From Closterium sp. NIES-65 (lineage: Eukaryota; Streptophyta; Zygnematophyceae; Desmidiales; Closteriaceae), in NCBI GenBank assembly GCA_948144175.1, contig CANXME010001279.1, positions 434,001 to 498,000 on the forward strand: 64,000 bases of DNA, read 5' to 3'. Every line of letters starts with the position of its first letter. Positions within the stretch are counted from its first letter, which is position 1. The position numbers were made by a program, and so were the translations under genes. The notes under the pieces were generated by a model. It made no database searches and had not been told where the DNA came from. It saw only the letters and a program-made list of their open reading frames with translations. Positions 1 to 9,906 of this stretch are shown in pieces.

Positions 1-87
1 AAACCCTTCGATGACAAAAAAACGATTGGGATGGAGTACTCGACGTTCGACGTCGACGTAAGTGTGAGTGCACTTTTTTAATGGCAG

Positions 88-232
88 CCCCCACATCTCT
101 GCCCTTCCACGCACTATCCCACATCTCTGCCCTTCCAAGCACTCCCCCACATCTCTGCCCTTCCAAGCACCCCCCCACATCTCTGCCCTTCCAAGCACCC
201 CCCCACATCTCTGCACTTTTACGCACTCCTCA
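88..232. repeat. short minisatellite, about 28 bp x 5
   Basis: About five head-to-tail copies of a roughly 28-bp C-rich unit containing 'ccacatctctgcccttcc'. It lies just upstream of the first recognisable exon of the transposase gene and is probably intronic. It is open in one frame only because it is repetitive; I do not regard it as coding. Confidence 0.8.
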
Positions 233-321
233 ACCTCACTGCCATTAGCCTCCAATACATTGCTTCATTGGTATCCTGGTTCCACCTCATAAGAGTCACC
301 CTAACCCTTTTATGCGTGCAG

Positions 322-3300
322 TGTTCCCTGTGGCTATGGGACGTTTTTGACAAACCGTGGGGAAATCCGTACCGCGTCATCATGCCGGACATCATGCATC
401 AAGCGGATCTCGGGATCCTCGGGCACATTGTCACCGCCATCCATTGCACTCAGGGGAAGTGGCTTCCCTTGTTTGATGCGTAAGTTTGGGTGGGTTATGT
501 TCTGTCTCATGTAGGTTGGCATTGCTATCTCCTCTCTCTTGTGTTGCGAATTCGTGGTTTCTTGTGCAAAGCATCATTCAATTCATGAATGGAGTGTATG
601 TCATCCCTACTTCTTCTACCATGCTCAGGCGTTTGAAATCACTGAGAGCAGACATCCGCATGACACATATGCGGCTCCCTAATTCGACGTACTTCGTGTC
701 CGACGCCCAGGTTGCCGCATTCGAGCACCGATCTGTTCTGCAGGTTAGTGACAACCGTAAATGAGGCATTGCTTGGCACGAGCAGCACTCTATCCTCCCT
801 TACCCTCTGTCCCACACCCACCACTCCCCTCCCCCCCCTCTGCCCCTCTTTCTGAGGCAGCCCACACCCTACTGTTCTCTCTCTCCATGAATCTGTCATA
901 GCGACTTCTCTAGTCAGAATTTTCATACCCCTTTTTTAATCCCCAAATTCACAGGTGTTGATTTTTGTGGTCGCGGACAAGCTCGGGGATGCGCAGTTGA
1001 GCGCCATTCGAGCATACCTCGAGTGGTATCTTTACTGCGCCCGGCTCCCAGGTCACACGGAGGGCACGCTTCGGCATTTGCAGGAATTGACCGTCGAGTG
1101 AGCCCTCAACTTCTCCCACTTATGCATATCTTATTACCTTAATACCATATCTTTGTTTTGGATGGGGCCGGATAGGGTCTTCTTTCGTTTACACGACTCT
1201 TTGTTGAGCTCTCCAAGCCTCACCCCCCCACCTGCACCCTCGTGTCAGCCCCTTCTTTTAGCCGTTCTTGCCCTGTCACTGAACCGAGACAGGAGAGGGG
1301 GCAGAGGCATGCTCGAGCCTCTGTTTTGCGCTCCATGCCTCAACCACCCACCCATACCCTCATTTCAGCCCCTTCTCGGGCCTTTCTATCCCTGTTACTG
1401 ACAGGAGTGACTAAACCGAGATGGGAGAGAGAGCAGAGGCATGCTCGAGTCTGTGTTTTGCGCTCCAAGCCTCGACCACCCACCCATACCCTCATTTCAG
1501 CCCCTTCTCTGGCCTTTCTTTCCCTGCCACTGACAGGAGCGACTGAACAGAGATGGGAGAGAGGGCAGAGGCATGCTCGAGTCTCTGTTTTGCGCTCCAA
1601 GCCTCAACCACCCACCCATACCCACATTTCAGCCCCTTCTCGGGCCTTTCTTTCCCTGTTACTGGCAGGAGGTCTGAACCGAGATGGGAGAGAGGGCAGA
1701 GGCATGCTCGAGTCTCTGTTTTTCTCCCCAAGCCTCATCCTCCACGCATCCCCTCATTTCAGCCCCTTCTCTGGACTTTCGTTCCCTGCCACTGACAGGA
1801 GCGACTGAAAAGAGATGGGAGAGAGGGCAGAGGCATGCTCAAGTCTCTGCTTTGCGCTCCAAGCCTCGACCACCCACCCATACCCTCATTTCAGCCCCTT
1901 CTCCGGCCTTTCTATCCCTGTTACTGACAGGAGTGACTAAACCGAGATGGGAGAGAGATCAGAGGCATGCTCGAGTCTGTGTTTTGCGCTCCAAGCCTCA
2001 ACCACCCACCCATACCCTCATTTCAGCCCCTTCTCTGGCCTTTCTATCCCTGTTACTGACAGGAGTGACTAAACCGAGATGGGAGAGAGAGCAGAGGCAT
2101 GCTCGAGTATGTGTTTTGCGCTCCAAGCCTCGACCACCCACCCATACCCTCATTTCAGCCCCTTCTCTGGCCTTTCTTTCCCTTCCACTGACAGGAGCGA
2201 CTGAACAGAGATGGGAGAGAGGGCAGAGGCATGCTCGAGTCTCTGTTTTGCGCTCCAAGCCTCAACCACCCACCCATACCCACATTTCAGCCCCTTCTAT
2301 GGCCTTTCTTTCCCTGTTACTGGCAGGAGGTCTGAACCGAGATGGGAGAGAGGGCAGAGGCATGCTCGAGTCTCTGTTTTTCTCCCCAAGCCTCATCCTC
2401 CACGCATCCCCTCATTTCAGCCCCTTCTCTGGACTTTCGTTCCCTGCCACTGACAGGAGCGACTGAAAAGAGATGGGAGAGAGGGCAGAGGCATGCTCAA
2501 GTCTCTGCTTTGCGCTCCAAGCCTCAACCACCCACCCATACCCTCATTTCAGCCCCTTCTATGGTCTTTCTTTCCCTGTTACTGGCAGGAGCGACCGAAC
2601 CGAGATGAGAGAGAGAGCAAGGCATGCTCGAGTCTCTGGTTTGCTCCCCAAGCCTCATCCCCCACCCATCCCCTCATTTCAGCCCCTTCTCTGGCCTTTC
2701 TTTCCCTGCCACTGATAGGAGTGGCTGAACCGAGATGGGAGAGAGAGAGGGCAGAGGCATGCTCGAGTCTCTGTCCTGCTCTCCAAGCCTCAGCCCCCCC
2801 ACCCATACCCTCATTCCAGCCCCTTCTCTGGCCTTTCTTTCCATGCCACTGACAGGAGTGGCTGAACCGAGATGGGAGAGAGAGAGGGCAGAGGCAATGC
2901 TGGAGTCTCCTTTCTGCTCTCCAAGCCTCACCCCCCGACCCATACTATCAACGTAGTCCGTTACCTGCCACTGGTGGGTAGAGGCAGAGCAGAGAGAGGG
3001 AGGGGCAGAGGAATGCATGGGGCAAACCTCTGCTCAATTCAATTCCAAGCTACTATCCCTAATCCAGCCCATTATCTCCCGTACGGTCCCATCATACACC
3101 CCATTTTCCCCGCAACCTGGCTCTAGACAGTCTCGTGGCGAAGTTGCAAGTGGCGTTTCCCACCCAAAAATCTGAGTGGTGCATCATCAAGACTCATCTC
3201 CTGTCGCATTACGTTCACGCTATCCGGAGGGCGGGTCATGTGTCAGAATTCTCGACAAACATGTGGGAGCACTTGCACGGCCCCCTCTTGAAGAGAATTT

Positions 3301-4232
3301 ACCGCCGCTCGAACAAGCGCAACGTCAAAGCGCAAATCATGAAACATCACGAGAAGAGTGCTGCTTTTATCACACTGGAGGACGAGGACGGGGCTCGCTA
3401 CACCATCATGCAGCAGGTAACTCAACTCTTTAGAAGCGCTAGACTGAGTTACTTACATTTGCAATTTTTATGTGACGCCCCTCCCTCCGCCACCCCTGCC
3501 CCCCTTGCTCCGTCCCCCTGCCCCCCATGCTTCTCCCCCTCTTCCCCCTTCTAACCCCCCCCGTAGGCGATGGACACCGGACGACCAGTCTTGACGAGGG
3601 AATCCGAGCCACTTGCTGTTTTGCCAGCAAGTGACCCCACCTCTGCTAAGTTCTTTGCGTCTCGGTGGTCGCAGCAGCACCCGAGTGCACACAGAGCGTT
3701 GTCGCACGCTTTGGCGGCATATGGCATTACCGTGCAAACCATTCAGGTATGGTTTTTGCCATGATATAACACTTGTGGCCATATTTGCTACAATCAACTA
3801 ATAGAAGATGTATTCATATTAACTTGATTTCATTCACCGTTTTGGCAGACCCATACAACAATGGCGATGCCAGCAACAACTGAAACGCACGCATCGCGGG
3901 TGGCACATTTCGTGAGAGCAACCCCTGAGTGCCACAAAAGACCCTGGTTTTCAGATATTGCTGCTTGGTGCGAGGGGGAGAGTGTGGCCTATGCAAAGTT
4001 GCTGCTATTGTTCCATTGCACTCATGGAGGAGAGCGTCATGATCTTGCGTACGTGAAGTTCTATAGGACCGCAGGCGTGCATGCAAAGACCGGCTGCGTG
4101 CGCCTATCTTCTTTCATCCCCGACGCATTTACCGTTATCCCTATAACTTCTATTCTATGCCATGTCCATGTAGTGAAGTCGTTTGACGAGACTGAGGTCA
4201 ATGTATACTTTATGAATAAATATTTTATGTAG
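322..4232 (+). CDS. Plavaka-like (CACTA-superfamily) transposase, copy 1, 3' exons
   Basis: Six exons can be read: 322-479, 629-743, 955-1097, 3131-3416, 3567-3746 and 3849-4232. All have GT-AG borders and matching phases, giving 421 codons and a TAG stop at 4230-4232; the 5' part lies left of the window. Exon 1 carries WGNPY...DIMHQADLGILGHIV, resembling the 'PDLLHQ' segment of Plavaka transposases. Exon 4 carries HYVHAIRRAG, then WEHLHGPLLKRIYRRSNKRN, resembling the 'HY..AIR..G ... ERLH..YRASNKRD' block of the same proteins. The last exon (WFSDIAAW...LLLFHCTHG) is shared with two other copies in this window. The expected role is DNA transposition in the nucleus. Family assignment is from remembered motifs. 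The exon structure is seen directly and shows no stop, so this end may be intact. A host gene derived from the family is an alternative. Confidence 0.6.
1240..2960. repeat. 131-bp satellite array with higher-order repeat, in an intron
   Basis: About 13 tandem copies of a unit near 131 bp, recognised by 'gagatgggagagagggcag' followed by 'aggcatgctcgagtctctg'. A block of five units is itself duplicated: the sequence from about 1553 recurs almost unchanged at about 2211, an offset of 658 bp. The array sits in the intron between exons 3 and 4 of the transposase-like gene. The long open frames crossing it on both strands arise because 131 is not a multiple of three and the unit lacks stops; I do not call them genes. 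Confidence 0.9.
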
Positions 4233-5193
4233 TTAAGTATATGTTAAATCTATTATAGTGGGTTATTCAATATAAAATTTCATGCCAACAAACTCTGGTG
4301 TTGTTACATGTACCAACAATGACTTAAATATTCATCATCAGCATAAAGTTGGATAAATACATTTTCGTTTGTGCTTTCTTCTATTTGTAGTTTTATAAAA
4401 CTACAAGAGTTACTCAAAAACTGTACATGACGTAGGAAATACATGTTAAATAGGATGTATTCCTTATCCCGCAGCCTCCAGCCACGCGCCCAGCTGAAAT
4501 CTGTCAGAAAACCGAAGCGTCGGAAACGGTGTTGAAATCCGCCTGAAATAGAATTGTTGGGCGAAACAAACATCTGGTTACCCCGTTTCCGACAGAAATC
4601 CGACAGTTTCATGTCGGAAAACAGTGGGAAATCGGGGACAGGCAAAATTCGTCAAACACAAGGTTCGAAACCCCGAAAACCAACTCGGTTGAACTCCGGG
4701 TTTTTTGTGATGTGGCTGCCAAATGGTTAAGTCCCGTGTAGCAGCCGGGCATGGGTCGGATTGGACATTTGCGCGTCGACCTGCCCAATATGCCGAGCCG
4801 CGCGCAGAACAGTATACATTCGAGACGCGGCGCGGCAGTCAGGTGTTCCGTTACGTTGCATCTAGAGCAGTTCCGATATTCACTTTCGTGCAGCCACTGT
4901 GAAGTGCAACCAACACGTATCCACACAGGAAAATCAATTACATTTCACCAACATTTTTCCATAACCTGCTCTATGCAAACACCACTCACACTCAGAATCC
5001 TCCAGAATAAAACATCTCATTCGCAACACAGCGACATGTATGCGTATGCATCACAAAACCCGCCAGACTCATGTCACCTAAGCTAACCCACTCAACTCAC
5101 AGCCGTGCGCTGCACCTAACTCACATCCCACGCCAAGAAAAAAAAAGCCACACATATGGAACAACCGAAGAACAACCGTAACACATTAGACCG
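4233..5193. other. gene-free spacer between convergent genes
   Basis: No gene is recognised. The first 250 bp are AT-rich and follow the stop of the upstream gene. About 4480-4640 holds degenerate repeats of a motif like 'gaaatccgtcagaaaac' in both orientations. The remainder, up to the stop of the minus-strand pogo-like gene, is unremarkable. Confidence 0.6.
4480..4640. repeat. degenerate direct and inverted short repeats, possible DNA-transposon subterminal region
   Basis: Motifs such as 'gaaatctgtcagaaaacc', 'gaaatccgcctgaaat' and 'cagaaatccgacag' recur within 160 bp. Close relatives, in both orientations, occur again at 25640-25830. CACTA-type elements often carry such short repeats next to their ends, so this may be one edge of the transposon that held copy 2. 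No terminal inverted repeat or 3-bp target duplication was found, so this is inference. Confidence 0.35.
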
Positions 5194-6557
5194 TTAGACC
5201 ACACGGACAACGCTATCTTTGTCATCCTCCATTGGGAACAACACCCTCGCCGCCTGAACGTGTACTTCCTCCTCCGATCCGTCAGAGGTAACCCCTTCAG
5301 AGCTTGTACTGCCCCCCCGAGTGCGCTTAGTAGGCGTGCGGCGAAGGCGGCTCACCACCTCCTCATTGACAACACCGACCTCTTCTGGAACGTTGCGCGG
5401 ATGTATTCCCAACCTCTCCGCCTCCATTACAAAGCCGCCATGCACCATGCGTCCCACACGGCGACAAATGCGACTTTCTCGCATCAGAGGCCCCTCGGGG
5501 ATGCAGAAGTATGCGGGGATCTCCTCCCCCGGCCCGCTGTCCCCTGCGCCTACCGGCATCCACTTCTCCAGGAGGTCTTCGTCGCACCCTACGAAATCCC
5601 ACGCCGTCATGAACGCCCTGCTGCTGCACTTGCTCTTAAACTCCTCGATGACCAGCTGCAAATGCGTTAGATCCAACACCAGACATTTGAACATGCCGGC
5701 CGCTGCTTTCCCCTTCAAGCAGTCCATACGCGCCAACCACCCCTTCGGAACACACCCGGCTCTCCACCAGCTCCTCTGTATTGTTCCCGGCATCGTCAAC
5801 TTGCCCGCCATGAACAGCTTATACAGGACATCGTGCAGCGGAGGCCGTGGAAACACACCATACCGGATCCACTCGGTGCTGCTGACCGCGTCGCGCATGA
5901 ACCACGTCCGAAACACTGCTTTCAGCGCGTCCACCACCCCATTAATGGCTGTGAACGTACACGCCGGCACCACACCAAACGTCTGCACAACTCGCACTCG
6001 GGTTAACTCATCCACCACGAACCCCGCCACGTGGCTAGTCCGTTTCACACATCCGGTCAGCACGTGCGCAGGGTTGTGTACGACCACCACCGCTTTCTCG
6101 TTCTTGGCGTGCAGTTCCGCGTTGAAATCGTCGATGTACTGCGTAAACAACTGCGCACACAACATCACCTATGCCTTACTGCGGTATTACATGTGCGTCG
6201 TGATTTCACATAGGAACGACGAACACGGCATTGAATAACGGATGCCCACATCACCTACCTCGGGCGAGAAACGGCCATTCTTAGCGTAGCGGACTTGCGC
6301 ATCATGACTCTGCTTGCGGCCCTCATGTAGGGCCTCTTGTCATCCCGTCGAAGAACCACGAGCGGTGGCATGCGAATACTTCTGGTCGCGTTGTAATAAA
6401 AGCACACCGGCATATGCCACTCGCGCGACACCTGCCCATGCTCGTCCTGCGACACTCCCAACGGAACCCGTGTTGGGATGAGCGGAAACTCGGTGAAAGC
6501 GAACACCTTTTCAGGTGGTGCCTTCAGCGCCTCCAGAACTGTCACCAGGGAAGCCAT
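5194..6557 (-). CDS. pogo/Tigger-like DDE_1 transposase-derived protein, catalytic residues replaced
   Basis: There are two open segments. Exon 1 (6557 down to about 6259, ATG start) reads VFAFTEFPLIPTRVP, then REWHMPVCFYYNA and MPPLVVL. This matches the DDE_1 pattern 'NMDETGL ... T.L...NA.G...PPL.I'. Exon 2 (from about 6150 to a TAA at 5194) reads LFTQYIDDFN, AVVVVHNPAHVL, VRVVQTFGVVPACTF, ALKAVFRTWFMR and PGTIQRSWWRAG. These match the 'LF..WF..F', 'LLLIDNAPGH', 'V.FMPANTTS', 'GVI.TFK..Y' and 'ETI.NCWRHAG' blocks. The three acids expected in an active enzyme are Thr, His and Ile/Asn here, so no cutting activity is expected. The frame is nevertheless open for over 400 codons. The N-terminal CENP-B-type DNA-binding part was not found. 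A GT donor is visible at 6258, but the simplest splice does not keep phase, so the exact junction is unresolved. An acidic C-terminal tail follows. This is either a domesticated gene or a decayed transposon. Confidence 0.6.
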
Positions 6558-7247
6558 GGCGAGAGTATGCAGAACACAAACGGTATACGCAGTCCCTGCA
6601 CATAACTCGAACTCGCCCCAATAGCATCACGACGGAATAGAGGAACCTCGGCGAACGAGGCCCACAATGTGCCACCTCAGCATCTTAATGGAGCACACAC
6701 CCCCAAACGCAATCGCCCAATCTGCATTCACCACCAGTATCCACCAATGGGACGACCGTTCCCACCAATTGGTGCGTGGTGTTTGGATTGCAACATCGGT
6801 TGTACCGAACACCATCCACCAACCCCAATACTCGTACCGTCACATCACCGCATCCTCAGATGACAACGTGCGGGTACATTGAACGTCTTTCTAGCACACA
6901 CCCTACCTTGAACAGCGTGTACTCGAGATGGTATGCTTTGACTACATACCAATCGATAATGTCAAGCCTGCACTGTACTGGCATATGTCGTCTACACCAA
7001 ACTGGCTTACACAATAGTTTTCGCCCTACCACCTCTAGCATCGTCCTACGCCCATGCATTGTGGTTAGTCTCTGGAAGCAATGTCGCTGTCATCTATGAA
7101 CACAACGCCAGAGGTTTCTGACACACCATAATCGTCCCTCTCATTCAACCCTGTAAAGGTCTACTGACGTGGTTTCACCCACCAAACGCCAAAGGACACG
7201 GCCTCCCACTCATTCTGTCTGTGGCTCTTCAACCTCCAGCCCACAAT
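6558..7247. other. spacer without recognised gene
   Basis: The stretch between the pogo-like gene and the end of Plavaka-like copy 2. Only short open frames are present, none with a recognisable motif. It could hold the missing 5' exons of the pogo-like gene, but I cannot support any. Confidence 0.5.
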
Positions 7248-9353
7248 TCACTCGCACAATAAGAACTTGTTGAGAAGCATCACCCGTGGGTTGCTGAAAG
7301 AGCGGCAGATGTGCACTATCTGCTCGATGCTCTCCAGTGCAACCACAGCATGCCTGGTGTCCAACCGGGACGATGTGAGCTGCACGCATGTGGTGAGTGG
7401 GCAGACCCCCCCCTATTCATACCACCGCACGTACACAAACCCCCTCCGTTCCCCCTCAGCCGTAACTGCCTTAAAAATACAGAGCGCCTTGGCGTACCAC
7501 TCTTCCTTCATCTTGTTCGACTTCACAGCAAAGTCTGTGAACCAGTTCTCCTTGGGGCTTGCCTTGATGAACGCTCCCTTCGAGACAAGTGCTCCACCCT
7601 TTGTGCGTGGAATCGCCACCGCCGTGTGGGCCTGCATTGGTGGGGCAAGGGAAGACGAGGGTTTGCGTCTGATAAGTACGTGTCCTCAAGATGCATTCGC
7701 ACCCCGCATTACACAGCATCGCGAATATACCACACATGTCCACAGCCTAGGGCTTCACCTCACGTACCACAATCTCTGATGCCGTGATGTTCGCAGCCAC
7801 CATGCACCCAAGCAGCGAGTCCATGAGTTCTCCTAGCGCGGTACGGTAGGTGGACATCACAGCGTCGCCCTCCACCTCTGGTCGCATCGTTCGGCCCTTC
7901 CTCGTGAGCACGAGCTTCATCGTCTCCACCGCCTGCCGTGGTGGGCATGCAAGCGTATACAATGAGTACGACTGGCCCATGCACCGAGAACGCGGCGTGT
8001 CAAGTTGGCTCAGGTCAAAGTGCAAGAACAACAACACTGTGAAGCCCCCGACACACTGGCTCACCTCGCGCAGAGCTGTCGCATACTGACGCCCACCACC
8101 CGCGTCCTGTGCCACCTCCCTGTATATCTCTTTCTGCACCTCCTCCTCGAAGATCCGCCTGGGGATGTCCTTCCAGTTGCTGCCCCTGACCAGTATCTTG
8201 ACTGTCCCCTTGTGGGTATGCTCCCACATCTCCATGCTGTAGTGGTGCAGCATCCCGCGCATAATCACATTGTCCAGCAAGTGGACAATCATGTGAATCT
8301 TGGGAAAGCGACAGTTCGAGGCGTGGTCCGGGTAGGCCTGCGGCAAAATCTCCACCAGCCTATGGAGCAGCACATCGCACGAGGAGGATGGTGACTCCGT
8401 GCATGCCATGGCCAGACACTGCAACCAACCCCTATCGATGCATTCAGCGCCGCCCCCAACCCCCAAACCATATCCCCCAAGTCTCACCTACTTGATTGCA
8501 TGTGCACGTGCGAGTGCTAGAGAGGCCTCCGTGTGTCCGCTGACCCCCAGAAACGCCTTGTCGAACGTGGCATACATCCTGAACGCCCGGACGCGGAGCG
8601 CGGCCAGCTCCCCATCCTTTCCCTTCTGTAGCGCTGACTTGTCGGCCACTAGGATGGGCATCATCTGCATCATGCTGCGGTGTTCGAACGCTGCATAGTT
8701 TGCACCGCTCAGGAAGTAGGAGCTCCCTCCAGGCAGGCGCAACAGGACACTCGGGGTCTCTCCTTTGGTTGTCTTCTTGCGCCTGTTGGGATAGGGTGCT
8801 CGGGGATATGCACATAGACGAGATTGCGTGGAACACTAATCCCCAAGCCAACGCCAATGCATTCACCAAACGGTGTTTCCATTGCTTGCTTTCCTGTCTT
8901 ATGTCCGTATGCAGGAAACCCGAGCTACTCACCTCTCAACTTCTCGCCTCTCTGGCTTGCTTAGTACCGCGATGTGGTTCTCCAGCATGTGCAATGCCAT
9001 TCCCGAATCCAGCACATGCATGATGTCAGCAACGCAAGCACCAAACGGGTTTCCCCACGTCGTGTGTGAAAAGTTCCACCGCGATAACACGCACTGCATG
9101 GTGGGGTGTAAAGTATGTGAGGGGTTCTAGTCTTGGTGTGCAGCAGCGATCAACTGTGATTCCCGCGCCCAGCCCAAATACCACTAGACCCATATCTCCA
9201 CAGGATGGGTTGACCACTCGGTCAGTATCGCTTCCGCCTCTTTCACCGTCTTGCACGCAAGCATGTTGCGCAGCACATGCATCTCGGGGTCTACTGTCCG
9301 CGGCGTGGCCTAGTGCTCAAGGTCTCAAAGGAGCTCGTCCGGAACGTAGCATG

Positions 9354-9491
9354 TGTCAGAATCCCAACCACTAGACCATTGGGATAAAAGGGCTTGTTAA
9401 GTAGCGGGTCAGGGCGCCCATAACCCCCCAGGCCAACGTGCCTCTAACCCTTCCCTAGGATCAATCGGGGATCACCAGTGGACCTCTGACA
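9354..9491 (-). repeat. TRIM LTR 3
   Basis: 138-bp 3'-most LTR of the TRIM, abutting the GCATG target duplication. Confidence 0.85.
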
Positions 9492-9561
9492 CCCCTCCCG
9501 CACTGGGATGCCCGAAGTGCATACACCGGGATTCGAATCCGAGACCTTCGCTCTGATACCA

Positions 9562-9699
9562 TGTCAGAATCCCAACCACTAGACCATTGGGATAAAAGGG
9601 CTTGTTAAGTAGCGGGTCAGTGCGCCCATAACCCCCCAGGCCAGCATGTCTGTAACCCTTCCCTAGGATCAATCGGGGATCACCAGTGGACCTCTGACA
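9562..9699 (-). repeat. TRIM LTR 2
   Basis: 138-bp middle LTR of the TRIM, shared by the two tandem units. Confidence 0.85.
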
Positions 9700-9735
9700 C
9701 CCCCCCGCATTGGGATGCCCGAAGTGCACACATCG

Positions 9736-9793
9736 GGATTCGAACCCGAGACCTTCGCTCTGATGCCATGTCAGAATCCCAACCACTAGACCA
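9736..9793 (-). promoter_or_regulatory. tRNA-like split promoter (A box and B box) in TRIM
   Basis: On the minus strand an A-box match 'tggtctagtggtt' (9793-9781) lies near the LTR end. After 33 bp, past the primer site, comes a B-box match 'gggttcgaatcc' (9747-9736). Spacing and sequence are those of a tRNA-Glu/Asp-like internal RNA polymerase III promoter. The same pair recurs in the next unit. A TTTT run lies just before each A box, so a transcript begun in one LTR would end in the next after about 207 nt. The boxes are seen directly; polymerase III use is inferred. Confidence 0.55.
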
Positions 9794-9906
9794 TTGGGAT
9801 AAAAGGGCTTGTTAAGTAGCGGGCCTGTGCGCCCATAACCCCCCAGGCCAACGTGCCTGTAACCCTACACTAGGATCAATCTGGGATCACCACTGGACCT
9901 CTGACA
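9769..9906 (-). repeat. TRIM LTR 1
   Basis: 138 bp, TGTCAGA...TCTGACA in minus orientation. It is the 5'-most LTR of the TRIM and slightly more diverged from the other two than they are from each other. Confidence 0.85.

Larger units (their letters stand above)
9354..9906 (-). mobile_element. TRIM (miniature LTR element) with three LTRs
   Basis: The structure is LTR-internal-LTR-internal-LTR. The LTRs are 138 bp (9769-9906, 9562-9699, 9354-9491), begin TGTCAGA and end TCTGACA. The internals are only 69-70 bp, start with a primer site 'tggtatcagagc' (one copy varies by a base) and end in a purine-rich 'cgggaggggtg'-like tract. A perfect 5-bp target duplication GCATG flanks the whole (9349-9353 and 9907-9911). 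It has no coding capacity and depends on other elements to move. It interrupts an exon of Plavaka-like copy 2. A tandem tRNA-derived SINE is an alternative, but the TG...CA ends, primer site and duplication fit a TRIM better. Confidence 0.85.

Noticed and set aside
88-240. A CRISPR-like array
   Set aside because: The 28-bp units are directly adjacent without unique spacers, and the setting is eukaryotic.
1242-2852. Long overlapping reading frames on both strands encoding SAPSLAFLSL-type repeats
   Set aside because: They are translations of a 131-bp satellite in shifting frames, lying in an intron.
9520-9800. A tRNA-Glu/Asp gene on the minus strand
   Set aside because: A and B boxes are present but there is no matching acceptor stem or anticodon arm, and the sequence recurs within 138-bp LTR-bounded units with a target duplication. 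It is part of a TRIM.
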